NCBI RefSeq assembly: GCF_033441515.1
Contig: NZ_JAWQJT010000002.1
Coordinates: forward strand, 1,054,001 to 1,118,000
Length of the DNA stretch: 64,000 bases
Direction of reading: 5' to 3'
Origin: Amycolatopsis solani
Lineage (GTDB): Bacteria > Actinomycetota > Actinomycetes > Mycobacteriales > Pseudonocardiaceae
Shown here: in pieces, positions 1 through 11,200 of the stretch
Position numbering within the stretch: position 1 is the stretch's first letter
Layout: the number at the start of each line of letters is the position of its first letter
Translations under genes and position numbers: made by a program
The notes under the pieces: generated by a model
The model's input: the letters and a program-made list of their open reading frames with translations, nothing else
Told to the model about the DNA's origin: nothing
Databases searched by the model: none

Positions 1-682
1 GCGCCAGGTTCGCCTCGAAGTCCGGGACCTGCGCGGCGAGCCCGGAGTCGCCGCCGAAGATCGCGAACACCGGGCAGCGCACGGCCGAGAGGTCCGCCGC
101 GATGGTCGCGCTGCGCGGGATGTCCCCGGCGATCGTCGTGGTCTCCAGGATCCGGTGCGCGGCCTTGGACAGCCGCGCGGTGTGCGCGCCGTGGTTGTCC
201 GCGATCCAGCCGATGACCTCGTCGATCGCCAGCCGGGTCTTGGCGTCGGCGAGGCCGTCGGCCATGTGCTGCGTCCACGCCTCAGTGGGCGGTTCGCCCT
301 CGATCGCGACGACGCTCGCCACCCGGTCCGGCCGGGCGGCCGCCAGGCCGAACGCCACCGACGCGCCGAACGAGTTGCCGACCACGTGCACCGGCCGTGT
401 CGCACCGCTGGCGTCCAGGACCGCGACGAGGTCGTCGACGAACTCCTCCAGCCGGTACCCCGACGCGGGGCGCGTGGTGCGGCCGTGCCCGCGCAGGTCG
501 TACATCAGCACGTCGAGCCCGCGCGCGGCCAGCGCCGGGCCGAGCGTGAAGTAGTAGCTGGCCAGGCTGTCGGTGAGCAGCCCGTGCACGCACACCACCA
601 GCGGCGCGTCCCCGTCGAGCGGCACGTCGGGCGCGAGCCGCTGGACGTGCACGTCCAGCTCGCCCGCGCGGATCCGGCTCAC
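1..682 (-). CDS. alpha/beta hydrolase, C-terminus cut by window edge
   Basis: This is an alpha/beta-hydrolase-fold enzyme; 227 codons are visible and the C-terminus lies beyond the left edge. The visible part shows the oxyanion-hole region VCVHG (His33-Gly34), the YDLRGHG turn near residue 61, and the nucleophile elbow GNSFGA with Ser104. The catalytic His should be in the missing part. The GTG start overlaps the stop of the upstream acyl carrier protein gene by four bases, so the two are probably translationally coupled. As the last visible gene of a PUFA-synthase-like operon it could release or edit the acyl product like a type II thioesterase. Sequence alone does not separate that from an esterase or C-C hydrolase, so the substrate is unknown. 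Confidence 0.85.
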   Translation of the reverse strand, partial: MSRIRAGELDVHVQRLAPDVPLDGDAPLVVCVHGLLTDSLASYYFTLGPALAARGLDVLMYDLRGHGRTTRPASGYRLEEFVDDLVAVLDASGATRPVHVVGNSFGASVAFGLAAARPDRVASVVAIEGEPPTEAWTQHMADGLADAKTRLAIDEVIGWIADNHGAHTARLSKAAHRILETTTIAGDIPRSATIAADLSAVRCPVFAIFGGDSGLAAQVPDFEANLA

Positions 683-984
683 GCGGTGGCCCGCAGCGAG
701 GCGACGGTGTAGCGGACGAGCTCGCCGACGGTCAGCGCGATGATCTCGTCCAGGTCGCGCTCGGCGATGAAGGTGGCGAAGTTGACGCGGTCGCCGTAGT
801 GCTCGCGCAGCTGCCCGGACAGCGCCACCAGATCGACGCTCTCGAGCTCGAGGTCGTCGTGGAACGTCGTGTCCATGGTGATCTCGGCGTCGTCCAAGCC
901 GTAATCCTCCAGCAGCTCCCGCAGCATCCCCGCCAGCTGCGCGAGGACGGTCCCCTCGTCCGTGGCCGTGGTCTCGACGCTCAT
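679..984 (-). CDS. free-standing acyl carrier protein
   Basis: A 101-aa acyl carrier protein. Residues 15-95 form the expected four-helix domain, and the motif LELESVDLVAL carries the serine (Ser49) that would receive 4'-phosphopantetheine. The ATG start overlaps the stop of the upstream PKS gene by four bases (ATGA), so it belongs to the PKS operon. The motif differs from the DSIKR motif of the two ACPs inside the large synthase, which suggests a separate role such as starter loading, product transfer or presenting the chain to the downstream hydrolase. The PPTase fused to the upstream protein is the obvious candidate activator. The family call is firm; the role in the pathway is inferred. 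Confidence 0.92.
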   Translation of the reverse strand: MSVETTATDEGTVLAQLAGMLRELLEDYGLDDAEITMDTTFHDDLELESVDLVALSGQLREHYGDRVNFATFIAERDLDEIIALTVGELVRYTVASLRATA

Positions 985-3900
985 CCGGCGGTCTCCTTCG
1001 TTTCTTCGGTCCAGGCGACGACGTAGCGGCGCGGCGGCTGCACGACGTCGGCGCAGCGGACGAGGTGGTCCCGCCCGGCGGCGCGGACGGTGAGGTCCGC
1101 GGGAGCGGCCGCGACGACCTCGAAGTCGCGCGGTTCGCCGCGCAGGCCGGTGCCGAGCAGTTTCGCGACGGCTTCCTTCGCGGTCCAGAACCGCGCGAAC
1201 CACAGTTCCGGATCGCCGGGCAGGCCCGCGAACAGGGCTTGCTCGGCCGCACCCAGCGCGGCGTCCACAGTGGACTCGCGGCGCGCCCCGACCTCTTCGA
1301 CGTCGATGCCGCACGGCCAGGGCCGGGCGATCGCCACGCCCGCCTCGGCCCGGTGCGCCAGCGAGATCGTCAGCGGCGGCAGTTCCCGGCCGTAGGCACC
1401 GGTCACGAACGGGCGCCCGCCGGCGTCGTTCCCGACGCGCAGCTCGGCCGGGAACATCTCGGGCTCGCCGCGGGCCCAGAGGTACTGGCGGACGGCGTCC
1501 TTCGCGGCGATGCGGCCGAGCAGCCACTGGCGCCGCCCGCGCGGCGGCCGGTGTTCGTAGGCGTCGCGTTCGGCGCCGGCGAGGTAGTTGCGCATGATCA
1601 GCTCGCGGGTGGCCAGGTCCGGCCACTGCTCGTGCACCAGCGCCCAGCCGCCCGGCTGCTCGACCGACAACGTCGAGCGCTCGGGTGTCCGGTCGGCCTG
1701 GCGGATGTGCGGGGTGCTGTCGAAGCGACGGTCGCGCCAGCCGGTGAACTCCGCCCACACCTGTCCCCGGTGGACGAGCTGCATGTCGGCGTCGAGGAAT
1801 TCGCCGGTCAGCCCGGTGATCTTGACCAGGCACTCGAGGCGCTCCCCCGGCGCCGGGTGCGGGCCGTGGAACCGGATTTCCCGGACCGCCACCGGGAAGA
1901 CGGTGGTGCGTTCGGCCAGCCGGGACATGATCCAGTAGCCGAGCACCTGGCCGACGTTGTCGAGCAGCGCGCCGGGCGCGTCCGGCGTGGTCAGCACCGC
2001 GCGGACGTGCCGCTCGCCGGCGGCGGTCAGCTCGGTGACGCCCTGGAAGCGCGGGCCGTGGAACATCCAGCGGTCGGCGTACAGCTCGGCGGCGGACGTC
2101 TGCGGGACCTGCTCCGCTTCCGCCGCGAACCGCCACGGCGCCGGTGCGCCGCCCGGGTAGGCCGGGGCGAGCTCCACGACGGCCTGGGAGTAGCCGTCCA
2201 GCGTGGCGAGGACCCGGCCGTCGCCGTGCGGGCGGACCCGCACGCCCACGGTGACCGCCGGGACCGCGGTGATCCACTGGGTCAGCCGGACGTCGTGCAC
2301 GGCGACCGCGCGGCGCCCGGGTGCGGCCTGCTCGGCGAAGCCCATCAGGTGATCGATCACCGTGGTGGCCGGAACGACCGGCCACCGGTCGCCCGGGTCG
2401 GCCCCCGCCGGCTGCTTGAAGAAGCAGTGGTCGAGCAGATAGGGCATCGCCTCGACCGACACGTCGAGCGTCGTGTCCAGCTCCCCCGGCGTCGCTTTCA
2501 CGTGAAAGCTACGCCCCAGGTGGTCGCTTTCACGTGAAAGCGACGCCCCGGCGAGGGCGGTGGAGGCCAGTTGCGCGGTGTCGGCCAGGAGGGCGGCGAG
2601 TTCGGCGGCGAGCGGGCCTTTTCCGGCCAGGTCGTCCACTGTGGACCGGTGGGCCGCCGGGAGGGCGATGCGCGCGCGGACGCCTTCGTCAAGCGAGATC
2701 AGGCGGCCGCCCAGGTCCAGCTTGACCGCCTTGGGCGGCACCGGGCGTTCGCCGGGCAGCCGGGTGAAGTCGAGGTCGGCGCCGTCGGTCCAAAGCGCGG
2801 TCGCCACCCGGCGCAGCTGCGCGAGACCCGGGCGGTGCGCCGAATGCGCCGCCACGACCAGGTGTTCCTCGCCGTGCAGGGTGTCGCCGACCAGCGAGCC
2901 GAGCTGGCCCGCGCCGACCTGGACGAACGCGCGGAAGCCGGCGGCGTGCAGAGCTTGCACCAGCGGCCGGAAGCGTACCGGTTCCAGCAGGTGCCGCACG
3001 AACAGCTCGCGCACCTGCGCTTCGGCGGCCGGGTACTCCGCCACCGTCGTCGCCGACCAGATCGGCAGCCGCGGCGGGTGCAGGGTGAAACTCGCCGCCG
3101 CGGCGCGGATCGGGTCGAGGTACGGGCGCAGCATCGGCGTGTGGAACCCGGAGCGGAACGGCAGCACCTGCGCGACGATCCCGGCGTCGCGGAACCGCGT
3201 GACGAGCGCGGCCACGGCGGCGGCCGGGCCGCAGACCATGGCCTGGTTGGGCGAGTTGTCGTGGGAGAGCACGACGTCCGTGCGCCCGGCCAGCTCCGCG
3301 GTCACCTGCGGCGCGGGTGCGCCGATCGCGGCGAAGGCGAGGCCGGGGACGACGAGCGCGTCGGGGTCGAACCCGGCGAGGAACGCGTCGACCTCCGCCT
3401 CGGCGTGCAGGCCGGCGACGGCCATCGCCGTCCACTCCCCCAGGCTGTGCCCGGCGACCGCGTCCGGGACGACGCCGAGGCGGCCGAGCGCGGCGCTGAG
3501 CAGCCGGCCCAGCTCGAACACCGCCGTGCCCTGACGTCCGACGTCGCCGACTTCGACGTCCGCGTGCTGCCACGGGAGCCCGAAGTGGCGGGCGACGTCC
3601 CCGCAGTTCAGCGCCAGTTCCGACTCCAGGCCGGGGAAGACGAAGGCGATCTTCCCGCCGCCCGGCCCGAGCAGCGGGCGGTCGGCGAACCAGACGTCGT
3701 TGCGGCCCCGCCAGGCCCGGCCGCGGGCCAGGACCTTCCGCGCCAGCGCCAGGCGCTTCTCCGTCGGGTCGACGATGCCGAGCCGGACCGGGCCGTCGCC
3801 GGTCGCCGGTGTGCCGGGGGCGTCGAGCAGGTCCCGCAGTTCCCCGGCCGACCGGGCGGCCAGCCGCAGCACCCGTTCCGGCTCGCGGACGACCACCGGC

Positions 3901-5279
3901 GCCGCCCGGCCCGGCGCTTGTTCCAGCACGACGTGGGCGTTGATCCCGCCGAACCCGAACGCGTTGACCCCGGCCCGCCGCACCGGCGCGTCCCAGTCCT
4001 TCGCGGTGTCCAAAGGGGAGAACCGGGTCCGCGCGAGGTCCGGGTGCGGGTCGTCGCAGTGCAGGGTGGGCAGCAGGACGCCGTGGTGCACGGCCAGCGC
4101 GGCCTTGACGAGCCCGGCGATGCCGGCCGCGGGCATCGTGTGCCCGATCATCGACTTGACCGAACCGAGCACCGCTTCGCCCCGCGTGCCGAACACCTCC
4201 GCGAGGGTGGCCAGCTCGGCCGCGTCCCCGGCCGGGGTCGCGGTGCCGTGGGCTTCCAGGAGACCGATCGAGTCCGGTTCGGCGGGATCGAGCCCGGCCG
4301 CGGCCCACGCCTGGCGGACCGCGCGGACCTGACCGCCGGAGTCCGGGTTGGCCAGGCTCGCGGTCCGCCCGTCGGAGGCGACGCCGGTGCCGGTGATCAC
4401 CGCGTAGACCCGGTCGCCGTCCCGTTCGGCGTCGGCGAGGCGCTTGAGCACGACGATGCCGGTGCCCTCGCCGATGAGCACGCCATCGGCGTCGCGGTGG
4501 AACGGCCGGATGCGCTCGCTCGGCGAGAGCGCGCCGAGCTGGGTGAAGACGCTCCAGAACGTGATGTCGTGGCAGTGGTGCACGCCGCCGGCGAGGACGA
4601 CGTCGCACCGCCCGCTCGCGAGTTCGCGCACGGCGTGGTCGACGGCGATCAGCGACGACGCGCACGCGGCGTCGACGGTGTAGGCCGGACCGCGCAGGTC
4701 GAGCCGGTTGGCCAGCCGCGACGCCGCGAGGTTGGGCACCAGCCCGATCGCGGACTCCGGCGCTTCCGGGCCGAGCTGGTCGGTGAAGGCCGTCCGGACC
4801 GCGTCCAGGCTCGCCGCGTCGAGGTCCGGCAGCAGCTCGCCGAGCGTGCGGACCAGCTGCGTCGCGGTGCGGACGCGCTGGTCGAGCCGCACGAGCCCGG
4901 GTGTCAGGTAGCCGCCGCGGCCGAGCACGACGCCGGCCTTGCCCCGGTCCGCGGGCAGGCGGTCCGGGCCACCGGCGTCCGCGAGGGCCTGTGCGGCGAC
5001 CCGCAACGCGATCAGCTGGTCGGGTTCGGTGGCGGGCACGGAGTTCGGCATGATCCCGAACCCGGCGACGTCCACTTCGGCCAGTTCGTCGACGAACCCG
5101 CCGCGGCGGCAGTAGACCCGGTCGGCCCGCCGCTCGTCCGGCGCGTAGTGCGCGCCGTCCCACTTCTCCGGCGGCACCTCGGTGATCGCGTCGACGCCGC
5201 CCGCGAGGTTGCGCCAGTACGCCGAAAGGTCCGGGGCGCCGGGCAGCAGCACCGACATCCCCACGATGGCCACCCGCAT
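981..5279 (-). CDS. PUFA-synthase-like PKS: KS-AT-DH-PPTase
   Basis: A 1432-aa multidomain synthase. The ketosynthase is at the N-terminus (MRVAIVGMS) with an intact Cys206-His344-His380 triad. The acyltransferase has GHSLGE with Ser612. A hotdog dehydratase follows, with the first His in YLLDHCFF (His951) and a second-half motif LLDNVGQ. The last 220 residues are a Sfp-type phosphopantetheinyl transferase, with GIDVEEV (Asp1326) and FWTAKEAVAK (Lys1368). There is no ACP or KR, so this chain must work with the upstream synthase and the free ACP. It resembles PfaC-type subunits of PUFA synthases plus PfaE, but has an AT where PfaC carries a chain-length-factor-like domain. The ATG at 5277-5279 is chosen; a GTG at 5286-5288 overlapping the upstream stop is possible. 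A palindromic repeat sits in the AT-DH linker (2488-2547). Confidence 0.9.
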   Translation of the reverse strand: MRVAIVGMSVLLPGAPDLSAYWRNLAGGVDAITEVPPEKWDGAHYAPDERRADRVYCRRGGFVDELAEVDVAGFGIMPNSVPATEPDQLIALRVAAQALADAGGPDRLPADRGKAGVVLGRGGYLTPGLVRLDQRVRTATQLVRTLGELLPDLDAASLDAVRTAFTDQLGPEAPESAIGLVPNLAASRLANRLDLRGPAYTVDAACASSLIAVDHAVRELASGRCDVVLAGGVHHCHDITFWSVFTQLGALSPSERIRPFHRDADGVLIGEGTGIVVLKRLADAERDGDRVYAVITGTGVASDGRTASLANPDSGGQVRAVRQAWAAAGLDPAEPDSIGLLEAHGTATPAGDAAELATLAEVFGTRGEAVLGSVKSMIGHTMPAAGIAGLVKAALAVHHGVLLPTLHCDDPHPDLARTRFSPLDTAKDWDAPVRRAGVNAFGFGGINAHVVLEQAPGRAAPVVVREPERVLRLAARSAGELRDLLDAPGTPATGDGPVRLGIVDPTEKRLALARKVLARGRAWRGRNDVWFADRPLLGPGGGKIAFVFPGLESELALNCGDVARHFGLPWQHADVEVGDVGRQGTAVFELGRLLSAALGRLGVVPDAVAGHSLGEWTAMAVAGLHAEAEVDAFLAGFDPDALVVPGLAFAAIGAPAPQVTAELAGRTDVVLSHDNSPNQAMVCGPAAAVAALVTRFRDAGIVAQVLPFRSGFHTPMLRPYLDPIRAAAASFTLHPPRLPIWSATTVAEYPAAEAQVRELFVRHLLEPVRFRPLVQALHAAGFRAFVQVGAGQLGSLVGDTLHGEEHLVVAAHSAHRPGLAQLRRVATALWTDGADLDFTRLPGERPVPPKAVKLDLGGRLISLDEGVRARIALPAAHRSTVDDLAGKGPLAAELAALLADTAQLASTALAGASLSRESDHLGRSFHVKATPGELDTTLDVSVEAMPYLLDHCFFKQPAGADPGDRWPVVPATTVIDHLMGFAEQAAPGRRAVAVHDVRLTQWITAVPAVTVGVRVRPHGDGRVLATLDGYSQAVVELAPAYPGGAPAPWRFAAEAEQVPQTSAAELYADRWMFHGPRFQGVTELTAAGERHVRAVLTTPDAPGALLDNVGQVLGYWIMSRLAERTTVFPVAVREIRFHGPHPAPGERLECLVKITGLTGEFLDADMQLVHRGQVWAEFTGWRDRRFDSTPHIRQADRTPERSTLSVEQPGGWALVHEQWPDLATRELIMRNYLAGAERDAYEHRPPRGRRQWLLGRIAAKDAVRQYLWARGEPEMFPAELRVGNDAGGRPFVTGAYGRELPPLTISLAHRAEAGVAIARPWPCGIDVEEVGARRESTVDAALGAAEQALFAGLPGDPELWFARFWTAKEAVAKLLGTGLRGEPRDFEVVAAAPADLTVRAAGRDHLVRCADVVQPPRRYVVAWTEETKETAG
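2488..2547. repeat. in-frame palindromic repeat in AT-DH linker of the KS-AT-DH-PPTase gene
   Basis: Two copies of the 16-bp palindrome GCTTTCACGTGAAAGC lie at 2494-2509 and 2526-2541; the second extends to a perfect 22-bp palindrome at 2523-2544. The outer arms 2488-2509 and 2526-2547 are perfect inverted repeats of 22 bp with a 16-bp spacer. The element is read through in frame (about residues 911-931, including LSRESDHLGRSFHVKA) and falls between the AT and DH domains, so it should be tolerated as linker. Confidence 0.9.
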
Positions 5280-5284
5280 CCCGG

Positions 5285-8200
5285 TCACCACCCCGACGCG
5301 GTGTGGACGACGGCAGTGACGTCGGGGCGGCCCCAGGCCAGCTCGCGCAGCAGGCCGAGGGTGCCTTCCTCCGGGTCGATCAGCGCGACGCCGCGGCGGG
5401 CGTAGTCCCGCGCGAGCTCGGCCGTGACCATCCCGTCGTGCCCGCCCGCCGGCGCCCACGGTCCCCAGTGGACGGTCACCGCCCGCCCGGCGGGCCACCG
5501 CCGCCCGAGCGCTTCGAGCGCGTCGTTGGCCGCGGCGTAGTCGGCTTGGCCCCGGTTGCCGAGCGCGGCGGCGATGCTGCCGAACAGGACGACGAACTTC
5601 GGCTCGTCCGGCAGGTCGGCGGTCGCCTCGAGGAGGGTGGCCGCACCGTCCACTTTGGTGCCGTAGACGCGGGCGAAGGACTCCGGCGTCTTGTCCGCGA
5701 CGAGCTTGTCCTCGATGACGCCGGCGGCGTAGACGATCCCGTCGAGCCGCCCGTGCTCGGCGTGGATCTCCTTGACCGCGCGGTGGACGGCCTCGGCGTC
5801 GAGCATGTCGACGGACTGGTAGCGCACCGGGCTGCCGAGGGCTTCGAGCTCGGCGAGAGTGGCCCGGACCTCGCGCTCGCCCGTGATCCGCCGGACGGTC
5901 CGCTCGATCTCGGCGGGGCTCGTCAGTCCGCCGCCGATGAGAGCTTTGCGCAGTTCTTTGGCGTCTTTAGCCTGCGGGTACTCGTCTTCCGCGGCCAGGG
6001 CCGTGCGGCCGAGCAGTTCGATCCGGCACCGCGACGCCGCGGCCACGGTCGTGGCGAAGCGGGCGGTGATGCCTTTGGCCCCGCCGACGAGGAGGACGAC
6101 CGACTCGCGGCCGAGCCCAATGGCGGCGGCTTCGGCCACGCCGTCACCCGCGGGTCCCGCGCCGCTCCCGGCGAGGAGACCGAGGCCTTCCTCCGTGGGT
6201 TCGATGCCGTACCGGGCGTCCCCCCGGCGGACGACGACCGGTTCACGGTCCGGTGTGAACAGTTCGGCGACGAGACCGGCGGCGTCCGCGCCTTCGACGA
6301 CCCGGGTGAGCGTGTCCGGGTACTCGCGGGCGAGGCTGCGGTGGAAGCCACGCAGCCCCTCGGCCGGTCCGGCGCTGATCAGCCACCGGGGGGCGCTGGC
6401 GAGGGCCTCTTGGTAGCGGGGGAAGGCGGCGGGCAGGACGGGGTCGAGGACCAGGTACCCGTCGAAGCCCGCGCGGACGTCGTCACCGGTCTCGGCCTCG
6501 GCGCCGTGGGTCTCCAGTTCGGCGCGGACGGCGTCGGCGAAGGCACCGGACCCGAGCACCAGGAAGCGGCGGCCGGCGATGGCGGGGGTGCCGGCCGGGG
6601 CGAGCGCGACCTCGGTCAGGACGTACCGCTTCGGCGCGACGATCACGGGCCCGGGTTCGCCGGTCGGCGGCCGCGGTTCGCTTCGACCCGATTCGCCCTC
6701 GCCCAGCAGCTTCGCGATCCCTGCCGCCGTGCGAGCCTTCGCCAGTTCTTCGACGTCACCGGTGCCCAGGCGGACGGTCAGCTCCCCGGCGATCTCGGCC
6801 CGCTTGATCGAGTCGACGCTCAGGTCGGCCTCGAGATCGAGGTCCGGCTCGATCATGTCCACCGGGTACCCGGTCCGGTCCCCGATCACGGCGACGACGG
6901 TCTCCAGCACCGACGGACCGGCCGGAACCGGCGGCGGGGCACCGACCAGGTCGGCGATCGCTGCCGCCGTGCGGGCCTTGGCGAACTCCTCCACGTCACC
7001 GCCGCTCAGCCCCAGCCGGGACGCCAGCTCGCCCGCGATCTCCGCGCGCTTGATGGAGTCCACGCTCAAGTCCGCTTCGAGATCGAGGTCCGGCTCGATC
7101 ATGTCCACCGGGTACCCGGTCCGCTCCCCGATCACCGCGACCACGGTCTCCAGCACCGAGCGCCCCAATGTGGCGTTCGGTGCGTCAGACGCACCGAACG
7201 CCACATTGGGTGCGCTGGACGCAACCAACGCCACATTGGGGCGCTCGGGCACGACCAGGGCTGCGGGCTCGCCGCTGCCGAAGAAGCCGAGGAGGACGTC
7301 GCGCTGGGCGGCGATCATCTCGCGGCTCGTGCGCAGGAAGTCCGCGACCATCGCCTCGGATGTCGGCTGTTCCGCCGCGGTGATCCCCAGGGAGATCCGT
7401 GACGCCGGGTGCAGCGCGCCCGCCGGGATCGTGCCGTCCGCGGTGCGGAGCAGGTGGCCGTCGACCGTCCACCCCGGACGCTTCGGCCGCGGGGCCGTGC
7501 CCGCGTCGACGGCGTCCCGGCCGCGGAACAGCCAGCCCGTCTCGATCGCGACGCCGGACACCGCCAGCCGCGCCAGCGCGGCGAGGAAGCCCGGCAGGCC
7601 GCGGCGGCCCGGCTGCTCGAAGCCGACCGTCCGATGGGGACGGTCGCCGAGGATCGCGCCGACCTGCCCGGCCAGCACCGCACCCGGTCCCGCCTCGACG
7701 AAGACCCGTGCCCCGGCCGCGTACATCGCCTCGATCTGCTCGACGAACCGGACCGGCGCACCGATCTGCGCGGCCAGCTCGCCGCGGATCTCGTCCGGGC
7801 CGGCCGGGTAGGGCGCCGCCGTCCGGTTGCCGTACACCGGCACCGACGGCCGGACGACGCCGATCGCGCCCAGCGTGCGGCCGAACGCCTCGCCGGCCGC
7901 CGCCACCAGCGGGCTGTGGAACGCGCACGCCACCTGGAGCCGTTTCGCGCCCAGCCCGGCTTCGCGCAGCCGCTCGACCGCCGCCGCGACGTCCGCGGTC
8001 GCCCCGGAGATCACCGTCTGCTGGGGTGAGTTGTGGTTGGCCAGTACGACCGGCGACGCACCGAGGGCCGCCCGCACCTCGGCCGCGGCCGCCGACACCG
8101 CCGCCATCGCACCCGGATCGGCCGCGGGCACCGCGTCGAGGATCGCGCCCGCCCGGGCGTGGCTCGCGTGCAGCAGTCCCTCCGGCGTGAGGGCACCGGC

Positions 8201-11200
8201 CGCCGCCAGCGCGGTCAGCTCGCCGTAGCTGTGCCCGCCCAGCATCGCGGGCCGCACGCCCGCGCGGGTCAGCAGCCGGAACGCCGCCAGGCCGGCGAGG
8301 CCGAGCGCGGGCTGGGCGACGCGGGTGTCGGTGACCCGGCCGGCCGCCGCCTGGCGCGCGGACTCGCCGAACACCGCCGGGCCGAAGACGACGTCCGCCG
8401 TCGCCGGGTCGAGGCGCAGGTACCGCTGCAGCTCCGGGAACGCGACGAACAGCTCGGCGAACATGCCCGGCCGCTGGCTGCCCTGGCCGGGGAACAGCAC
8501 CGCCACCTCGCCCGGCCCGGTCCCGTCGCTGCGGAAGACCCCCGCCGGCTCCCGCCCGTCGAGTGCTTCGCGCAGCAGCGAAACCAGTTCGTCCACAGTG
8601 GACGCGATGACGGCCAGCCGCGCGTCACGGCCTTCCGCCCGCCGTGACGCGCTCAACGCCAGGTCCCGCAACCGCCACGGCTCGTACCCGGCCGGGACGT
8701 CCGATGCCAGCGCCAGCAGGTCCCGCGCCGCCGCCTCCGTCGCGAAGGTGAACAGCTCGGCCGGCCACTCGTCGGCGGAAAGTGCGGGCGGGACGCTGTC
8801 GTGCGCGCCGAGCACGACGTGGAAGTTGGTCCCGCCGAAGCCGAACGCGCTGACCCCCGCGATCCGCTCGGCGGCCGGCGCGGCCCACGGCTGCGCGGCC
8901 GACTGGAACACGAACGGGCTCGTTTCGGCGTCCCAGGCCGGGTTCGGCGCCGAGATGTGCAGCGTCGGCGGTTTGACGCCGGTGTGCAGCGCGAGCGCGG
9001 TCTTGATCAGCCCGGCCAGGCCCGCCGCGCACTTGGTGTGCCCGATCTGCGACTTCACCGACCCGATCGTGCAGCCGCCCGGCGCGGCGCCGGCCTCGGT
9101 GAACACCTTCGTCAGCGTGGCCAGCTCGGTCCGGTCGCCGACCACGGTCCCGGTGCCGTGCGCCTCGACCAGCCCGACGCGCGCGGGCGACACCCCGGCG
9201 TTGCGGTAGGCGCGGGTCAGCGCGGTCCGCTGGCCCTCCGGCCGGGGCGCCGTCAAGCCCAGCGCGCGGCCGTCGGAGGCCGCGCCGACGCCCTTGATCA
9301 CCGCGTACACCCGGTCGCCGTCGCGTTCGGCGTCGGCCAGCCGCTTGAGCGCGACGCAGGCGACGCCCTCGCCGAGCGCGATGCCGTCGGCCGCGCTGTC
9401 GAACGTCGCCGAACGGCCGGTCGGCGAAAGGGCGTGCGCCGAGGCGAACAGGAGGTAGTCGTTGATGCCGTTGTGCAGGTCCGCGCCACCGCAGAGAACC
9501 AGGTCGCTGGTGCCGGCGGTCAGTTCCTTGCAGGCGACGTCAACGGCGGTCAGCGACGACGCGCACGCCGCGTCGACGGTGTAGTTCGCGCCGCCCAGGT
9601 CGAGCCGGTTGGCGATCCGGCCCGCGATGACGTTGGCCAGCACCCCCGGGAAGGAGTCCTCGGTGATCCGCGGCAGCCGCTCGTCCAGTTCGGACGGCAG
9701 CTCGCCCACGTAGGACGGCAGCACGGTCCGCAGCGACATCGCGTTCGACAGGTCGCTGCCCGCCTCGGCGCCGAACACCACCGACGTCCGCGACCGGTCG
9801 AACGCGCGGCGCTCGTACCCGGCGTCCACCAGCGCCCGGTGCGCGGCCTCCAGCGCCAGCAGCTGCACGGGCTCGATGCTCGCCAGCGACGACGGCGGGA
9901 TGCCGTAGCGCAGCGGGTCGAAGCCGATCTCGGGCAGGAACCCGCCCCAGCGCGACGGCGTCTTCTCGCCTTGCCCGTCCGGGTCGTAGTACAGCGAGGT
10001 GTCCCAGCGCTGCGGCGGGACCTCGGTGACCGCGTCCACTCCGGACAGCACGTTCGCCCAGAACGACGTCAGGTCGGGGGCCTGCGGGAACAGGCACGCC
10101 ATCCCGACGATCGCGATTTCGAGCGGTTCGGGTGCGGCGGGTTCCGGTTCGGTGACGCCGAACGCGGCGGCCCGCTCGCGCAGGAACGCGTCCGCGCCCT
10201 CGCCGACCGCGTGGTGCAGCTCGGCGATGGTGGTCACGGCCGAGCGCAGCACGGCGACTTCGCCCGCCATGAACATGCCTTCGGCCCGTTGCCGGTCCTC
10301 GTCCACCTCGTGCAGGCCGTCGCCGATCCGCTCGATGCCCTTGCTGGCCAGGCGAAGGCGCCCGACGTTGAGGGTTTCCAGCTGCTCCCACGCCTCGCGG
10401 CTCGGCACGCCCCGCTCGGCGAGCCCGGCCTTCCGCGCCGCGAACTCCTCGGTGAACGGGCTGCGCACGCACCGCGTCGCGTGCCCGGGCGCGGTTTCCA
10501 GCAGGTCGGTGTGCCGCGCCTGGAGGAGTTCGCGCTGGAACGCGGGGAGCACGGCGCCGGCGTCGACGGCTTCGCGGGTGAACAGGTACGCGGTGCCCAT
10601 GAGCACCCCGATCGCGGCGCCCCGGGCCGCGACCGGCGCGGCGAGCGCGGCGACCATCGCGGCGGACCGCTCGTCGTGGATCCCGCCCGCGAACAGCAAC
10701 TGCAGGTCCGGCGCCTGCGTCGTCGCCAGGAAGTCGGCGAGGACCCCGAGCTGCGCTTCCCACAACGGAAAACTGGTGCGCGGCCCGACGTGACCACCGC
10801 ATTCCGAGCCTTCGAAGACGAACTTGCGCGCCCCGGCCTCGAGGAACTGCTTCAGCAACCCGGGCGACGGCACGTGCAGGAACGTCGAGATCCCGGCGTC
10901 CTCCAGCGCCGCGGCTTGGGCCGGACGGCCACCCGCGATGATCGCGTGGGTCGGGCGCAGCTCGCGGATCACCGCCAGCTGCGCGGCTTTGACGTCCTCG
11001 GCGGCGAACCCCAGCACCCCGACACCCCAGGGCGCGTCGCCGACGGCTTCGCGGGTCCGCTCCAGGACATCGCGAGCCTGGTCCGCGCCGGACAGGGCCA
11101 GCGCGATGAACGGCAGCGCCCCGCCCGCCGCGACCTCGGCGGCGAACGCGGGCTGGTCGCTGACCCGGGTCATCGGGCCCTGCGCGATCGGCAGCGCCGT

